Assembly: GCF_020524085.2 (NCBI RefSeq)
Contig: NZ_CP129016.1
Span: 5,001 to 69,000 of the forward strand
From: Halobacillus litoralis
GTDB taxonomy: Bacteria; Bacillota; Bacilli; Bacillales; Halobacillaceae
Length of the DNA stretch: 64,000 nucleotides
Direction of reading: 5' to 3'
Shown here in pieces: positions 52,208 through 62,649 of this stretch. The notes beneath the pieces are model-generated. The model did no database searches, was not told the origin of the DNA, and worked only from the letters and a program-made list of their open reading frames with translations. Numbering within the stretch: the first letter of the stretch is position 1; every line of letters starts with the position of its first letter. The translations under genes were made by a program, and so were the position numbers.

Positions 52208-53416
52208 TTAATCTTCATAACTGAAATAATCCGTGATGACTTCAAATTTCCCATCCTTAACCTCTGCTAGACGAACTTTGTTCGTTCCCGCATGGTTGTC
52301 TGCTGAGAAAGTGACAGGGGCGGCCAGACCACCAAGATCCATGTCTTTAATTTGTTCGATTCCTTTTCGGATGCCCTCTCCGTTCAACTCTTCGGCATTC
52401 CCTATACCCTCGGCCATAATCTTAGCTGTTACCCACCCTTGAACGAATTTTTGACTGACATCTTCAAGACTTTCTCCTTTAGACTCCAGGTACTCTTCCA
52501 TTTCAGCCAGTCCTTCCAAATCTTCATATGGAAAAGCGTGGGTGACAACGCCTAACATTCCTTCTGCCGCGTCCCCGGCAATTTCTACCACTCCTTCTCC
52601 AGTCGCCCAGTTCAAACCGATGAATTGTGTATCAATGCCAAGCGTCTGAGCTTCACGTAAAATCGTGGCTGTCGCTCCCCACGTTTGCTGAATAATTGCA
52701 TAATCTGGAGCTGCTCCCTGCATATTCAACATTTGTGACTGCGCTTCTGTCGCCGTCACAGGAATGACTTGTTCATCCACCACTTCGACGCCAACTTCGG
52801 CCGCGTAGGCTTTAATGTCTTCAATTGGGGAACGTCCGAACGCTGTATCATTATAAAGAAGTGCAAGCGTCGGATTTTCTCCTTCGTGATTCTCCTTGAT
52901 CCATTTCACAACAGCTCGCCCCTGGTCAGAGTATGTAGCTGCCGTTAAAAAGTTATATGGACTTTCCTCTAAATTTTTCAGGTTCTCTGAGTAGGAAGCA
53001 GAGAAATATGGAAGTTGATCATTGGCTACTTGCTGGCGGAGAGCTTCTGTATCCGCCGTACCCCATCCAAGGATAGCCGATACGTTGTCTTTATCACGTA
53101 ACTCTTGATACAATCGCTGACCTTTTGCCATGTCATAGGCGTAATCGTCACCAATCAGTTCAACTTGCGTACCATCAATTCCACCTTGACTATTCAAATA
53201 TTCATAGTAAGCTTTTTCACCTTCAGAATATGGAGTCCCGACATCACCCGTCCCACCTGTAATGTCAAAGAGCGCACCAATTTTTACAGTATCACCATCA
53301 GCAGCTTCTGCATCTCCACCAGCCGCTCCTTCTTCTCCACTACAAGCAGCCATTACCCCCATCAACAGCATGAAGCACAACAAAAGCATCGTCGATTTTG
53401 CGTACGTTTTAATCAA
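52208..53416 (-). CDS. ABC transporter substrate-binding lipoprotein, LivJ type
   Basis: About 402 residues from the TTG at 53416, which follows GGGAG by 8 nt; no ATG fits the signal peptide. Lipobox in LLMGVMAACSGEEG. Acidic linker (GGDAEAADGDT), then the periplasmic-binding type I fold: VKIGALFDITGGTGDVGTPYSEGEKAYYEYLN, YDYAYDMAKGQRLY and so on. Substrate: a branched amino acid or, with the ligase in the operon, an aromatic or fatty acid. The upstream ORF extension to 53503 has no signal peptide sense. Confidence 0.88.
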   Translation of the reverse strand: MIKTYAKSTMLLLCFMLLMGVMAACSGEEGAAGGDAEAADGDTVKIGALFDITGGTGDVGTPYSEGEKAYYEYLNSQGGIDGTQVELIGDDYAYDMAKGQRLYQELRDKDNVSAILGWGTADTEALRQQVANDQLPYFSASYSENLKNLEESPYNFLTAATYSDQGRAVVKWIKENHEGENPTLALLYNDTAFGRSPIEDIKAYAAEVGVEVVDEQVIPVTATEAQSQMLNMQGAAPDYAIIQQTWGATATILREAQTLGIDTQFIGLNWATGEGVVEIAGDAAEGMLGVVTHAFPYEDLEGLAEMEEYLESKGESLEDVSQKFVQGWVTAKIMAEGIGNAEELNGEGIRKGIEQIKDMDLGGLAAPVTFSADNHAGTNKVRLAEVKDGKFEVITDYFSYED

Positions 53417-53484
53417 ATCCTCGACTCCCTTTCTATTTGTTTTATAGTTTAGAGCAAAGAGTATAAAACCCTTCCCTCCACTTA

Positions 53485-54546
53485 CTAATAAGAAAATGGC
53501 CAAACTTTGAAATAATGTTTGATATTACTCCAAATATGCGCAAGTCCATCAGGTTCAAAGATGAGAAACAGGATGATCACTGCACCAAAGGCAAGTTCAT
53601 GGAAGGCTGCTAACGTGTTTTGCATATCCGGCATATAGACAGCAATATAATCCATGACAAAACCGAGCCCCACAGGCAAAAGCGTAATGAATATGGCTCC
53701 AAGGATGGATCCAAGAATACTCCCGAGGCCACCGACTAAAATCATAGCCAAGTATTGAATCGATACCGTTATGCTGTAAAGTTCCGGACTTACAATCATC
53801 GTATAATGAGCGAGCAACGCACCGGCAATCCCGACAAAAAAGGAGCTGATGGCGAAGGAAAGCACCTTGTATGTGAACAAGTTGATCCCCATAATTTCCG
53901 CTGCTACGTCACGATCTCGTACAGCTAAAAAGGCTCTGCCTGTACGGCTGCGGAATAAGTTCAGAGCATAAACGATCGTAAAAAGCAGAATGATGAGGCA
54001 TAAATAGTAGTAGCTGCTTGCAGACATAAATGAAAACGATCCGATGGAGGGACGTTGAAGGACCATCCCAGAGGTCCCACCTGTTAAACCTGTCCACCGG
54101 CTAATGATAAACAAAATGATGAACTGTGCCGCTAACGTCGCAATCGCCAGATAAAGCCCTTTCAACCTTAGGGACGGAATCCCGAACAGGGCACCCACTG
54201 AAGCTGTAATAAGACCTGCGACAGGCAAAGCCACCCAAAAGCTTAATCCCAACGTGCTTGTTAGAATAGCAGATGTATAACCACCTACACCTAAAAAGGC
54301 ACCAACCCCGATGGATATTTGTCCAGTGAAGCCTGTCAATATGTTCAATCCAATGGCTCCTATGGAAGCAATTGCACATAAAGTTGCAAGACCGATCACG
54401 TAATTATCAGCCAGCAAAGGGAACAGGAAGGCTAAGATGGCAAGTCCAAGCATTCTGATTTTCACCCGTTTGATTGAAAAAATAGCCATATCTTTTTCGT
54501 ACTTGGTTTTGTAATTGCCACATTCCATGACAAATGGATTTTTCAC
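53485..54546 (-). CDS. ABC transporter permease, LivM type
   Basis: About 353 residues if the GTG at 54546 is used (AAAGGGTG seven bases upstream, 4 nt after the livH stop). A frame from 54588 would overlap livH. About ten hydrophobic helices; the LivM marks GLNILTGFTGQISIGVGAFLGVGGYTSA and LRVRD-like AVRDRDVAAEIMGIN are present. GTG start is my choice; the ATG at 54528 is a second option. Confidence 0.88.
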   Translation of the reverse strand: MKNPFVMECGNYKTKYEKDMAIFSIKRVKIRMLGLAILAFLFPLLADNYVIGLATLCAIASIGAIGLNILTGFTGQISIGVGAFLGVGGYTSAILTSTLGLSFWVALPVAGLITASVGALFGIPSLRLKGLYLAIATLAAQFIILFIISRWTGLTGGTSGMVLQRPSIGSFSFMSASSYYYLCLIILLFTIVYALNLFRSRTGRAFLAVRDRDVAAEIMGINLFTYKVLSFAISSFFVGIAGALLAHYTMIVSPELYSITVSIQYLAMILVGGLGSILGSILGAIFITLLPVGLGFVMDYIAVYMPDMQNTLAAFHELAFGAVIILFLIFEPDGLAHIWSNIKHYFKVWPFSY

Positions 54547-54550
54547 ATCC

Positions 54551-55435
54551 TCACACCCTTTCCATTCCACCTCTTCCAAAGAGGCCATAAGGCTTGATCA
54601 TTAATATTAAGATAACGACAATGAACGGGAACACTTCCTTCAATCCTCCTCCTACAAGGGGATCGATGTATCCACCTGCCATACTTTGCAATATGCCGAT
54701 AATAAACCCACCAACAATGGCTCCAGGGATACTATCCAGCCCTCCCAGTATCACCACGGGGAGAACCGTAAGTCCGATCACGCTCATCGTTGCATTCACT
54801 CCGTTAATATTCCCAAGCAGTACTCCTCCAACAGCTGCGACGATACAAGCAATCGCCCAAGTGATAGCAAATACTCGTTTCACATTGATTCCCATACTAG
54901 CGGCTGCCTGAAGGTCATCGGCTACAGCACGCATCGCCACTCCCATTTTTGAAAATTTAAAGAAGATGGTAAAAGCAAGCAGCAGAGCCATAACAATAAT
55001 GAACGACCATAAATAGACGGGCGTAATAAGGACTTCACCAAAAGTCACAGGGGTGTTCGGAAAGAGGTTTGGATACACGCGCGTCTGGTGTCCCCATACC
55101 ATATGGACCAACCCTGCGAGCAAGTTACCGAGACCAATTGTCGCCATAATGACAGAAATGGTCGGCGCATTCAGTAACGGTCTTAGTACGACTCTCTCTA
55201 CCAATAATCCAAGTACACCACATACGCCCAGGGTAACCGCAAGGGCCACTAGAAAAGGCAGCTTCAAGGCAGTGACGAGTGTCAAACAAATATACGAACC
55301 GATAAGTACGAATTCTCCATTTGCCAGATTCAGAGCATCGCTAGCTTTATAGATCAGGACGAACCCTAATGCTACGAGCGCATAAATACTTCCTACTACA
55401 ATTCCACTGACCAGCATTTGCATAAAGAAAGTCAA
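54551..55435 (-). CDS. ABC transporter permease, LivH type
   Basis: 294 residues, about eight hydrophobic helices. GSIYALVALGFVLIYKASDALNLANGEFVLIGSY at the start and AVADDLQAAASMGINVKRVFAITW, GGLDSIPGAIVGGFIIGI near the end are diagnostic of LivH. Start TTG at 55435 overlaps the ligase stop; the ATG at 55423 is an alternative. AGGGGGTGG lies upstream. Confidence 0.9.
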   Translation of the reverse strand: MTFFMQMLVSGIVVGSIYALVALGFVLIYKASDALNLANGEFVLIGSYICLTLVTALKLPFLVALAVTLGVCGVLGLLVERVVLRPLLNAPTISVIMATIGLGNLLAGLVHMVWGHQTRVYPNLFPNTPVTFGEVLITPVYLWSFIIVMALLLAFTIFFKFSKMGVAMRAVADDLQAAASMGINVKRVFAITWAIACIVAAVGGVLLGNINGVNATMSVIGLTVLPVVILGGLDSIPGAIVGGFIIGILQSMAGGYIDPLVGGGLKEVFPFIVVILILMIKPYGLFGRGGMERV

Positions 55436-55436
55436 C

Positions 55437-57322
55437 TCAAGCCACCCCCTGTGATCGATCTAATAAGATGACGGGCACGATTTCCCCCTCGTTCGTTTCT
55501 TCAGATTTTAGACTTGAAAGGGTATCAAACTGTCCGTCATCGTTATATAACGCAGCTAAATAACGTTTATAATTTTTTTCCACATTTCTTCTTACCGTTT
55601 TCTGTGTAGACGTCATCTCACCTTCACTCAGGCGTAACTCTTCAGGAAGGATGACGAACCGTTTGATGCGACTTTCTTCCGGTAAGGATGACATCATTTC
55701 CACAACTTCATCCTTAATGAGGTCAATGACCTCTGGATGCATCGTCAAATCCCGATAGCTTGTATAGGAGATTTGATTTTTCTCTGCCCAACGCCCTACG
55801 CTTGCCCGATGAATGGTGAGCATGGCCGTCAGATAAGAGCGACCTTCACCAAACACTACAGCTTCTTGTAAATAATGACTCTTACGAAGCTCAGTTTCTA
55901 TCTCACTGGAGGATTGTCCATCCGTCGAATCCAGAGCCAATCGCTCTTCCATTCTTCCTCGAATTTCCATTTCCCCAGCATCAAGGATTTGGCCGTAATC
56001 CCCTGTAGAAAATTCCGTAACCGGATGGCCTCCTAAATAACCAGCAAAAACCTGAAGACCTTCGACTTGCACCTCTCCCCTGGAAGCTATATTCATAGAT
56101 AGGCCCGGCAATGGTTTCCCCGCACCTGCTGGCGTCCATTCATGATCCCTCTGAATAGAAGCATACCCTGTGGTTTCAACCATTCCATACGTTTGTTTCA
56201 CGTTTACTCCTAATCCTTGGAGAAACTCAAAAGCACCCCTATTTAATCTGCCGCCTGTCACATAAGCTCTTTTTAAACGCGAAAGTCCCAAATGGTCGCG
56301 TATAGCACTGTACATGAAAAAGTCATTCAAAGAGTAACTCATCTTCGATAAAAAAGAGACCGAACGGTTGCTCAATTTTGCTCGTGCGTGTTTTTCTATA
56401 TCAGATTCAGTAAGTTCATATATTTTTTTTCTTCAGGCGTGTGGAATCATTTATTCGAATTTGGAAGCGGGTCAACATGTTCTCATATGTTCGTGGAGGT
56501 GCTTGAATTAAGTGAGGTCCAATTTCTCTTAGATCATTTAAAATGGTGGAAGGTTCTTCAGGAAAATTAATGGTCATTCCTCTCGTCAGGGAGAGTCCGA
56601 CCGCCATCACTTGTTCACAAATCCAAGCGAGAGACAGGAAGGATAAGTAGTCGTCATCGGCTTTTACAGCATCTACCTCATGAATAGATAAAGCCGTTTG
56701 AATCAGGTTGGTATGTGTGAAGGTCGCAGCTTTTGGAAGACTTGTCACTCCGGAAGTAAACCCAATGAAAGCAATATCCATCGACTTCACTTTTTTTTAT
56801 TTGATGCTCAAAAATAGAAGGATCTTCACTGGCACGTGTTCTACCAACGTCTTGTACACTTTTCAAATCCATAAGTTTGTCATGCGAATAGGACCGGAGA
56901 CCTTTGTCATTATAGAAAAGGATAGCCTCAATGGTTGGAAAAGAATCGATGATTTCAAGAAGCTTGTCCACCTGTTCCTGATCCTCAACTACTAAAATTC
57001 TAGGTTCACATTCGTGTAAGTAATGGGCCAGCGCGTTAGACGAAGCATCCTGATATATCCCCACAGGGATGGCCCCAATCGACTGTGCTGCCAGTTCAGT
57101 AACAATCCAGTTTGGTCGATTGTCTCCAATAATTCCGATGCGGTCGCCTGCTTGAATCGAAAGCTCTTCTTGAAATCCAAGAGCAAGTGATTCTACCTCT
57201 CTGCAATATTTACGCCAGGTCCATTCTTTCCAAATGCCCAAATTCTTCTGACGGAAGGCCACTTTCCTCCCTTCTTTCTCCGCTTTATCAAATAAAAGCT
57301 GAGGCAGCGTTCGGTGAGTCAT
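55437..57322 (-). pseudogene. long-chain acyl-CoA synthetase / AMP-binding ligase, two frameshifts
   Basis: About 628 residues would result after correcting two +1 shifts. Frame 1 from 57322: MTHRTLPQLLFDKAEKEGRKVAFRQ...GIIGDNRPNWIVTELAAQSIGAIPVGIYQDAS. An eight-T run (56791-56798; A8 in the gene, A7 expected) shifts to a second frame with IAFIGFTSGVTSLPKAATFTH (AMP-binding P-loop) and SLAWICEQVMAVGLSLTRG. A second eight-T run (56423-56430) shifts to the third with YGMVETTGYAS and FSTGDYGQILDAGEMEI. Sited between livG- and livH-like genes: it probably activates the transported acid. Both shifts are one-base gains in A8 tracts. Confidence 0.86.
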
Positions 57323-57337
57323 TTCACAATTCCCTCC

Positions 57338-58111
57338 TTATGTGATCACTTCTTGTTCACCCAAATATGCCTTGATAACATCCGGGTTCTTCTGTATTTC
57401 TTCTGGGGTTCCGAACCCGATTCGTTTTCCAAAGTCCAGGACAGCGATTTTGTCAGAAAGGTCCATGATGACCCCCATATCGTGTTCAATGAGGAAAACC
57501 GTAATTCCATTCAGTTCATGCATATCCAAAATGAATCGGGCCATGTCTTCTTTTTCAGCACTATTCATTCCGGCCATTGGTTCATCAAGCAAAATCAATT
57601 CAGGTTCCAGGGCAAGCGCTCGACCTACCTCTACCCTTTTTTTCAATCCGTATGGAAGTGTACCGACGGGCGTATGACGGATGTCCTGCATTTCGAGAAA
57701 TTCAATCACTTCTTCGACCGCATGCCGATGCGCGACCTCTTCCTTCTCCGCACCACCCCAATAAAGTCCACCCGTAAAAATTCCCGCTTTCATTTTGACA
57801 TGACGTCCCAGCTTCAGATTGTCCAGGACAGACATATGTTCAAACAGAGCGATATTCTGAAACGCACGAGCAATGCCTAACGAAGTTCTTTTGTACGGTT
57901 TCATCCCAAGAATTTCTTTTCCGTTAAAACGGATAGAGCCTGCTGTCGGTTTGTACAGTCCGCTTATACAATTCAGCATACTCGTCTTCCCTGCCCCATT
58001 CGGTCCAATTAAAGAAAAGATCTCACCCTTTTCAAGGTGATAAGACACATCGTCCAAAGCTTTTACACCACCAAACTGCAACGATACATTTTCGACTTCT
58101 AAGATAGGCAA
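57338..58111 (-). CDS. branched-chain amino acid-type ABC transporter ATP-binding protein (LivG)
   Basis: 257 residues from a TTG at 58111, eight bases after GGGGGAG. Walker A GPNGAGKTSMLNCISGL, Q-loop IARAFQNIALF, signature LPYGLKKRVEVGRALALEP (LSGG replaced by LPYG, as in LivG), Walker B LILLDEPMAGMN. First gene of the six-gene unit livG-ligase-livH-livM-livJ-livF. Confidence 0.92.
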   Translation of the reverse strand: MPILEVENVSLQFGGVKALDDVSYHLEKGEIFSLIGPNGAGKTSMLNCISGLYKPTAGSIRFNGKEILGMKPYKRTSLGIARAFQNIALFEHMSVLDNLKLGRHVKMKAGIFTGGLYWGGAEKEEVAHRHAVEEVIEFLEMQDIRHTPVGTLPYGLKKRVEVGRALALEPELILLDEPMAGMNSAEKEDMARFILDMHELNGITVFLIEHDMGVIMDLSDKIAVLDFGKRIGFGTPEEIQKNPDVIKAYLGEQEVIT

Positions 58112-58131
58112 AAGTGAGGCTCCCCCTTTTA

Positions 58132-58186
58132 TGTAAGCGTTACCATCGTTATAAAAGTATTATATAACCTTAATAAGAGAAGTCAA
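58132..58186 (-). promoter_or_regulatory. promoter and cre-like site of the liv-type operon
   Basis: Minus strand promoter TTGACT (58181-58186), 16-bp spacer, TATAAT (58159-58164). TGTAAGCGTTACCA (58132-58145, plus strand) matches the cre consensus in 13 of 14 positions and lies just downstream of the expected start, so CcpA repression is likely. Confidence 0.6.
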
Positions 58187-58393
58187 TATAGTTTTTTCAA
58201 TTTTATGAATATTAAGTATTTTGTTAGATTATGTAAAACTTCTATACTTTTGATTTGCCAAGTGTGGAATCGGTTCCTAATTCACCTCCCTCCTTAATCA
58301 AAAATTTTCAACTGATTTTAAAACCCTCCTCCGTTTTATTAAATGCTTCCCTCGTTTTAAAAACTACCAATGGAAGAAGAATACAAAAAACTC
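58187..58393. other. intergenic region, AT-rich, no gene
   Basis: About 200 bp between the liv promoter and the tRNA promoter. The plus-strand frames from 58255 and 58370 run into the tRNA and are not credible. Nothing else can be seen. Confidence 0.6.
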
Positions 58394-58422
58394 TTGATTT
58401 TTCCCATCTGTCTATATACAAT
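58394..58422 (+). promoter_or_regulatory. promoter of tRNA-Ala
   Basis: TTGATT (58394-58399), 17-bp spacer, TACAAT (58417-58422); transcription would start ~15 bp before the tRNA. Confidence 0.7.
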
Positions 58423-58444
58423 AATAATTGTCGAAAAAATATAT

Positions 58445-58517
58445 GGGGCATTAGCTCAGCTGGGAGAGCGCTTCGCTGGCAGCGAAGAGGTCAGCGGTTC
58501 GAGCCCGCTATGCTCCA
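58445..58517 (+). tRNA. tRNA-Ala (anticodon GGC)
   Basis: A 73-nt cloverleaf: acceptor GGGGCAT/ATGCTCC with one G-U, D arm GCTC/GAGC, anticodon stem CTTCG/CGAAG with loop CTGGCAG (anticodon GGC, Ala), T arm AGCGG/CCGCT with loop TTCGAGC, discriminator A. The 3' CCA is not encoded (ACTA follows). Single tRNA with its own promoter and terminator. Confidence 0.97.
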
Positions 58518-58522
58518 CTACT

Positions 58523-58565
58523 TTGAGCCACCATTTCTACTTCTTGAAATGGTGGCTTTTTCTAT
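58523..58565 (+). terminator. terminator of tRNA-Ala
   Basis: Arms AGCCACCATTTC and GAAATGGTGGCT around TACTTCTT, then TTTTCT. Confidence 0.88.
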
Positions 58566-58708
58566 CCTCACTTTTCATAAACAAGAGAATGCTTCTCTTA
58601 TAAAATATGTCACTGTCTATTGAAATTCACTTTTACCGTCCGATAAATGTATAGGAACGATGCTGTTAAGAAGCAACATCGATTTTACATAAGAATCGGA
58701 GGTACACC

Positions 58709-60730
58709 ATGCTAAGAAAAAGAAAAAAGAGTAAACAAGGTTCCATTTGGAATCGAAACTTGCAGAGGCAGATTTTGATTCCATTCCTCACTTTAATTAC
58801 CGCCGCTGGCATCATCATTGGTTATGCGAGCTATACATTCGGCGTTTCCATTACGACCGATGAACTGACCGACAATGTGGAGAAACAAATGAACTCCTTA
58901 AATGATTCATTCGAATTGTTTTTCCAATCTCAAGAAGATATCGTCAATCATTACTCTCAGGAACAAGCATTCATCAATTATGCTTCTGAAAAAGACCGCG
59001 TCATTCGGCGTATGGATGACATCCGCTCTTCCAACGAAATCATTAAAAATGCCTATATGGGCGTCGAAGAATCTGGAGAAACAATTACTGATTCTACATT
59101 GACTTTACCGTCTGAGTTCGATCCTAGAGAGCGCCCTTGGTATAAAGATGCCGTCGAAAACGGAAGCCTTATATGGACAGCTCCCTATATGGATACCAAT
59201 ACCAATGAAACAATTATGAGTGTAGCCCGCGCTGTTATGGATGACAATGAAGTGATGGGAGTATTCTCCATTGACCTTAATATGAACTCACTTCTTAATC
59301 TTGTGGAAGGTGTGAAGATCGCCGATTCCGGTTACGCAGCGATTTTTGATGGAAAGGGTACATTCCTTTCCCATCCAGATCCAGAACTTGTAGGTACAGA
59401 TGTATCTGAGGAAAGTTATTATGTGAAGATTATGGAACAAGATCAACCTTCAGGCGTCATCACATACGAATATGATGGAAAAGAAAAAACCTTAGGTTAC
59501 TCGATCAATGAAACGACTGGCTGGATCATCGTCGGAACAGTAGATAAAGCAGAACTCGAAGAAAAAGGAGCTGCAGTTCTTCTACCGATTACCATCACCG
59601 TTTTAGCCATTTTGATCCTATCCGTGATCGTTTCAGTGATAATAGCGCGTCGTATTCGTCAGCCAATTACTGACTTACAAAAAAATATGAAACGTGTCGA
59701 AGAAGGCGACTTGACGGTTGACCTCATCCAACACAGAGACGATGAAATCGGACAATTGTCAGCTTCCACCCACGAAATGAAAGAAAGCATCAAAAGAATT
59801 ATCGAACAATTGCAAGAAGCAACAGCAGCTGTATCTGAACAAAGCAGAGGATTGAAACAATCCGCTGATGAAGTTCGCGAAGGAAGTGAACAAATTGCTT
59901 CCACAATGGAAGAACTTTCAGCTGGTTCTGAATCACAAGCGCATAGCTCCTCTCGCTTGTCTGAAATGATTGATTCATTCGTAAACGAAATTAAGGAAGC
60001 CCAACAAAACGGAGAAAACGTTGCGGACTCTTCTCAGCAAGTTTTATCCTTGACGAATGATGGCAGTGAAATGATGCAGCACTCGGTAAATCAAATGCAG
60101 AACATCGATCAGATAGTTAAAGATGCCGTTGAAAAAGTAGGTGGTCTAGATCAACAATCCCAAGAGATATCTAAACTTGTACAAGTGATTCAAGATATCG
60201 CAGAGCAAACCAATTTACTATCTTTGAATGCTGCTATTGAAGCTGCTCGAGCTGGAGAACACGGAAAAGGCTTTGCTGTTGTCGCAGATGAGGTTCGTAA
60301 ATTAGCCGAGCAGGTCACCAACTCGGTAGAAGATATCACAGAGATTGTCACAGGCATTCAAAAGGAGTCTACGATTGTCGTTACAACTTTAAAGCATGGA
60401 TACGAAGAAGTCGATCAAGGTACAAAACAAATGAAGATAACTGGTGAAACATTTAATAGAATTGAAGAATCTGTGACAGATATGGTAGCCAAAAGTCGTG
60501 AAATTTCCGACAAACTCTCGAAAATTTCTAATGACAGCTATGAAATGAATGCTTCTATCGAAGAGGTGGCATCTGTTTCACAGGAATCTGCAGCCGGCGT
60601 AGAACAAGTGACTGCAGCTGCCCAACAATCCAACAGCTCCGTGGAAGAGGTTTCTCATAGTGCAGACGAATTGTCTTCTCTTTCCAAACAATTAAATGAA
60701 CAAATCCGCCAGTTTAAAGTAAAAGAGTAA
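58709..60730 (+). CDS. methyl-accepting chemotaxis protein with dCache sensor
   Basis: 673 residues. TM1 at ~21-44, extracellular dCache-type sensor ~50-285 ([62 protein letters not shown]), TM2 at ~288-312, HAMP ~313-366, signalling domain to the end with the highly conserved hairpin tip [37 protein letters not shown]. Methylation-type Glu/Gln pairs flank it. The cytoplasmic part interacts with CheA/CheW. The Arg, Trp and Asp in RPWY and the Asp in VFSIDL suggest amino-acid-type ligand. RBS CGGAGG. Confidence 0.94.
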   Translation: MLRKRKKSKQGSIWNRNLQRQILIPFLTLITAAGIIIGYASYTFGVSITTDELTDNVEKQMNSLNDSFELFFQSQEDIVNHYSQEQAFINYASEKDRVIRRMDDIRSSNEIIKNAYMGVEESGETITDSTLTLPSEFDPRERPWYKDAVENGSLIWTAPYMDTNTNETIMSVARAVMDDNEVMGVFSIDLNMNSLLNLVEGVKIADSGYAAIFDGKGTFLSHPDPELVGTDVSEESYYVKIMEQDQPSGVITYEYDGKEKTLGYSINETTGWIIVGTVDKAELEEKGAAVLLPITITVLAILILSVIVSVIIARRIRQPITDLQKNMKRVEEGDLTVDLIQHRDDEIGQLSASTHEMKESIKRIIEQLQEATAAVSEQSRGLKQSADEVREGSEQIASTMEELSAGSESQAHSSSRLSEMIDSFVNEIKEAQQNGENVADSSQQVLSLTNDGSEMMQHSVNQMQNIDQIVKDAVEKVGGLDQQSQEISKLVQVIQDIAEQTNLLSLNAAIEAARAGEHGKGFAVVADEVRKLAEQVTNSVEDITEIVTGIQKESTIVVTTLKHGYEEVDQGTKQMKITGETFNRIEESVTDMVAKSREISDKLSKISNDSYEMNASIEEVASVSQESAAGVEQVTAAAQQSNSSVEEVSHSADELSSLSKQLNEQIRQFKVKE

Positions 60731-60733
60731 ACA

Positions 60734-60766
60734 AAAAATCCTCCCGTATAACGGGAGGATTTCTTA
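60734..60766. terminator. terminator between the chemoreceptor and symporter genes
   Basis: Arms AAATCCTCCCGT and ACGGGAGGATTT around ATA, with A and T runs; serves both convergent genes. Confidence 0.88.
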
Positions 60767-60768
60767 AA

Positions 60769-62181
60769 TTATGAAGCTTTTGCAGCCTTTTCGGCCTGAG
60801 ATCCAGAGGTAGTCATTAGTGTTGCGACAATCAAGACGATAACCGCAACAGGCACAGCTACTACTACACTGTTCACTTCAAATGGCTGACCTAGAACAAT
60901 TTCCCATGTCAATGTTGCCAGTACACCAGCGATCATGGAAGATACACCACCGATTGCATTGACGCGTTTCCAGAAGAACACGGCAAGGACAGCCGGAGTC
61001 AATCCTGCTCCATAAACCGTGTAAGCATACATTTGGACACTTAGTACGGTTGGGAAATAACTGATGATTACAAAAGCGAAGATACCAAGGGCTACGATGA
61101 AGATTCTTGTCATAGCCAGAAGCTTTTTGTCAGAAGCGTCTTTATTTACATATTTACCATAAAGGTCATACGTCAGGTTCGTAGCTGCAGACAGCAAGTA
61201 TGAGTTTCCTGTCGTAATGATAAAGGAAGCCGCTGCCGCAAGCAAAATACCACCGATAGCTACCGGCATTGCTACTGTAGTAGCCATCAATGCCATTCCT
61301 GGATCGATATCCGGGAATATGGAACGGGAGGCGAAGGCGATCAATGAAATAGATGGTGAAATGACGATCATCGCAATCAGCCAACCCATTTGTGCACGCT
61401 TCGCAGATTTATCCCCTTTGGAAGATGCAAGACGCTGATACATGTTTTGGTCACCAAGTAATAAGAACAAAGAAGGCAGCAAATAACCAATCATTTGAAT
61501 CGTTGTTAAACCACCCGTAGCACTCATGTGGGACTCGGGAACATTAGCGACGATTTCACTCCAACCACCTGCAACCATAATGATTGTAGGGACAGTAATG
61601 ATCAGACCTCCCACCATCAAAAATCCACTGATGGCGTCCGTTTGAGATACAGAACGAAGTCCACCGATCATTGCAAGGAAGATAATCATGGCAGCACCAA
61701 TCATCGTACCTGTCTGCACGGTCATTCCCGTTGTCAAATTAAGAATGAATCCAAAGCCTTTCATCTGATAAGAAACAATACCGACATAAGCAAGAATGAT
61801 AATAACACTCGCAAGGTTACGGGATGTACGCCCATATTTCGACTCTAAAATACCGGCAACGGTGAATTTTCCGTGTTCGCGGATTTTAGGTGCGACGACA
61901 TAAAGAATGATAATACCGACTAACGTTGGGAGCATCATCATCAAAGAAGGAAGAATACCATATGAGAAAGCCATAGACGTTTCTCCACCTGAAATACTTC
62001 CGCTTCCTGTCCATGTGGCTAGAAGCGTTCCCATCAATACAAAAGGTCCTAGACTTTTACCGGCTAATACGAAGTCCTCACTGCCGGCTACTTTTTTCGA
62101 CATGAATACACCGATGCCGACCATTAATATTCCGTAAATTGCTATAAACCATAACAAAGTTGGATCTTGTTGCAGTTCCAT
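60769..62181 (-). CDS. sodium:solute symporter family protein
   Basis: 470 residues, about 13 transmembrane helices. SSS-family features: SEDFVLAGKSLGPFVLMGTLLATWTGSGSISGGETSMAFSYG and the long GGLRSVSQTDAISGFLMVGG segment (the SLC5 signature area), then LLAAAASFIITTGNSYLLSAATNLTYDLYGK. No typical PutP proline motif, so substrate is open. A cre-like site lies upstream. Good ribosome site (AGGAGATG). Confidence 0.9.
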   Translation of the reverse strand: MELQQDPTLLWFIAIYGILMVGIGVFMSKKVAGSEDFVLAGKSLGPFVLMGTLLATWTGSGSISGGETSMAFSYGILPSLMMMLPTLVGIIILYVVAPKIREHGKFTVAGILESKYGRTSRNLASVIIILAYVGIVSYQMKGFGFILNLTTGMTVQTGTMIGAAMIIFLAMIGGLRSVSQTDAISGFLMVGGLIITVPTIIMVAGGWSEIVANVPESHMSATGGLTTIQMIGYLLPSLFLLLGDQNMYQRLASSKGDKSAKRAQMGWLIAMIVISPSISLIAFASRSIFPDIDPGMALMATTVAMPVAIGGILLAAAASFIITTGNSYLLSAATNLTYDLYGKYVNKDASDKKLLAMTRIFIVALGIFAFVIISYFPTVLSVQMYAYTVYGAGLTPAVLAVFFWKRVNAIGGVSSMIAGVLATLTWEIVLGQPFEVNSVVVAVPVAVIVLIVATLMTTSGSQAEKAAKAS

Positions 62182-62588
62182 AACTACTGAATCATCTCCT
62201 GATGTTTTTTGTTGGCTGGTTCTTGTTGAGCTGTTCTATGAAAACATCGGCCGATGTGTGATACCGCTCTTTGAACACAACGATAATAAAACTAACATAG
62301 ATTTTAATTTTGTGAAAATGGCAAATTGACAAGTGAGAAAGGGCTATTCCCCGCGTTTTCACAGGATTCCATTTTTTCACATACCCTTATGAAAGCGATA
62401 ACCACACCCTTTCCAAGAATTGCTTTATTCTTACGAAATTTCTGTTAAATAAACAAATAACCGCCAGAATTTTGTAGTAAAATTAGTTCTAAATGCCTAC
62501 GAATATTGAAGATGTAAAGTTGCAGGAAAGGAAAAACCATCCCCTCTCCCTTCTTATTCAACTATATGTCAGGATTGTTGGAGAGTAT
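62182..62588. other. symporter upstream region, no gene
   Basis: About 400 bp. Contains a cre-like TGAAAGCGATAACC (62390-62403, 13 of 14). No credible ORF. AT-rich tract follows, and then the trp terminator. A promoter for the symporter must be here but no strong -35/-10 pair can be named. Confidence 0.55.
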
Positions 62589-62629
62589 AAAAAAGCTGGT
62601 ACCTTTTTTAGGGGTACCAGCTTTTTTAC
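62589..62629 (-). terminator. terminator of the trp-region unit
   Basis: Arms AAAAAAGCTGGTACC and GGTACCAGCTTTTTT around a T/G-rich loop; T run on either side. It ends the trpA-trpG/pabA transcript. Confidence 0.85.
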
Positions 62630-62649
62630 GTATTATATAGATACTAGAC

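Noticed and set aside
62390..62403. Strong claim of catabolite control of the sodium symporter
   Set aside because: The 13/14 cre match is ~210 bp upstream of the start and no promoter can be placed near it; kept only as a note in the intergenic entry.
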